Source of the DNA: Mycobacterium sp. AZCC_0083
GTDB lineage: Bacteria; Actinomycetota; Actinomycetes; Mycobacteriales; Mycobacteriaceae
Assembly (NCBI RefSeq): GCF_014202335.1
Contig: NZ_JACHGP010000019.1
Coordinates: 62,001 to 126,000 of the forward strand
Direction of reading: 5' to 3'
DNA length: 64,000 nucleotides
Position 1 is the first letter of the stretch, and each line of letters opens with the position of its first letter. The position numbers were made by a program, and so were the translations under genes. Below the pieces are notes generated by a model, which saw nothing but the letters and a program-made list of their open reading frames with translations, had not been told where the DNA came from and made no database searches. Shown in pieces: positions 63,168 to 64,000 of the stretch.

Positions 63168-63221
63168 TACGCCTGCTCCTCATCTACCTATAATTGATTA
63201 TACCGGCTGTTTGCTGGCTAC
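63168..63221 (-). promoter_or_regulatory. AT-rich gap with palindrome and ribosome site
   Basis: TATAATTGATTATA at 63189-63202 is palindromic and supplies a consensus TATAAT -10 on the minus strand, though no good -35 is seen. GAGGAGCAGGCGTA before 63167 is the ribosome site. May be a late internal promoter. Confidence 0.4.
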
Positions 63222-64000
63222 TTACGCCGTGAGATGAACGCCGATGTTGTTCAGGATGTCTCGCGTCTTCTTCGCCAGACGGGCCATTCGCTCACCGGCA
63301 GACAGTGCGGCCTTGTTCTGACCGAACTTGCACTGGAACGACAGTGGCGTGTCGCCGCTGTTGTCCCACGACGGGATGATTTCCTCGCACTGGTTGACGA
63401 AGATCAGGTTGTCGTAGCCACGGCACGTCGACCCAACGCGGGATCCGATCTGGAAGTGAACGCCGGGGATGATCCAGGAGTTGCCGCGCAGCGACAGCGT
63501 GTGCGAGGTCTCCGACTTGGATGCAAGGAAGCCACCACGCAGCGCCGCCAGAGCGGACAGCGACCACGAATTGTTCTCTGCGCCCTGCTGGTACAGCTCC
63601 CACAGGTGGACCCAGCCGAGGTTCTGCGCACGGCCGACGTTCTTCCACTCCAGCCACGCCGCGATGGTCCCGACGATGAATGGCATGATTACACTGCTGG
63701 CAATGTCACCCAGGGAAGAGAAACCGCCGAGAAGGAAGTAACCGATCAAAGACCCTGTGGTTTCGATGATTAGCTTCGCAATGGCGTCGGCAGCCGGGTT
63801 GTCGCCACCCACAATCACGGAGACCGCGGTGGCTGGAGACCACGTCAGCTGAGACGTTTCGATCGGCGTGTACGCGGAGTCTCGGATGACGAGCCATGGA
63901 GCTGCGGCCAGAGTTCCAAGGAACCCTGGCCCCCAGTATTCATCTGGGTAGAGGCTCTCGTCGTCGGTGATCTCCAGTGCCGAATCCTCAACGAAACCAC
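63222..64000 (-). CDS. Minor tail protein, Gp37-like (cut by window edge)
   Basis: The last about 259 codons of a larger gene; the frame is open at the window end. VSVIVGGDNPAADAIAKLI and the closing AALSAGERMARLAKKTRDIL match the siphoviral ReqiPepy6 Gp37-like family, tail-tip proteins of actinophages. The internal ATG frame from 63818 is not the true start. Confidence 0.8.
   Translation of the reverse strand, partial: GFVEDSALEITDDESLYPDEYWGPGFLGTLAAAPWLVIRDSAYTPIETSQLTWSPATAVSVIVGGDNPAADAIAKLIIETTGSLIGYFLLGGFSSLGDIASSVIMPFIVGTIAAWLEWKNVGRAQNLGWVHLWELYQQGAENNSWSLSALAALRGGFLASKSETSHTLSLRGNSWIIPGVHFQIGSRVGSTCRGYDNLIFVNQCEEIIPSWDNSGDTPLSFQCKFGQNKAALSAGERMARLAKKTRDILNNIGVHLTA

Overview
This window is high-GC actinobacterial DNA, most likely from a Mycobacterium or Mycolicibacterium. 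It holds a chromosome/prophage junction. Bases 1 to about 5610 are ordinary chromosome: a cut-off sodium/solute symporter, a DUF485 protein plus ActP-type acetate symporter pair, an SGNH-esterase lipoprotein, an MFS transporter, and an acyltransferase-3 gene that stops after about 145 codons. From about 5.61 kb to the end of the window everything is phage. The right end of the prophage lies outside the window.

Phage layout, left to right. (a) 5.6-15.7 kb, rightward: many small genes behind a repeated leader (hairpins, then an ACACG-GAAGGGA Shine-Dalgarno block), a DUF932 protein, a DUF2637 membrane protein and a large serine integrase. (b) 15.6-23.4 kb, leftward: a tightly overlapping operon with a metallophosphoesterase, a PTH2 peptidyl-tRNA hydrolase, a possible 2OG-Fe(II) oxygenase, an HNH nuclease, a P-loop protein, the RtcB RNA ligase and membrane micropeptides. 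(c) 23.45-28.75 kb, leftward: a tRNA cluster in which I can fold 19 tRNAs of 19 isotypes (no serine tRNA recognised), a tmRNA with its own tag AAFTASDYAAAA, a few protein genes and unresolved tRNA-like segments. (d) 28.8-47.0 kb, leftward: the early/replication operon with a second metallophosphoesterase, a tyrosine-phosphatase-like protein, an Acb2-like anti-CBASS protein, a DEDD exonuclease, nucleotide-metabolism proteins, two WhiB proteins, a DnaB helicase, SSB, a ClpP-like protease, a RecB/Cas4-type nuclease and an ERF annealing protein. (e) 47.0-47.58 kb: a divergent control region with three operator copies and a CRP-type site. (f) 47.6-52.1 kb, rightward: small accessory genes including a two-helix potassium channel, a cupin and a lipoprotein. 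(g) 52.2-64 kb, leftward: the end of the late operon, with NrdH-like redoxin, lysin B, holin candidates, lysin A, two tail proteins carrying SGNH esterases, and minor tail proteins.

Gene content (RtcB, tmRNA, near-complete tRNA set, conserved intergenic repeats, integration functions) matches what I recall of Cluster M mycobacteriophages (Bongo, PegLeg, Rey), which have genomes of about 80 kb; assignment needs a nucleotide comparison.

Most notable: 13 copies of a GATTACAGGG-centred site at operon starts on both strands, in two classes with opposite polarity to the gene, which suggests a genome-wide repressor/promoter network whose regulator is not in the window; a repeated post-transcriptional leader in the left arm; and an RNA-repair/translation island in which tRNAs, tmRNA, RtcB, PTH2 and phosphoesterases sit together. 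Host-interface genes (Acb2-like protein, K+ channel, WhiB proteins, CRP-type site) give the prophage several ways to sense or resist its host.
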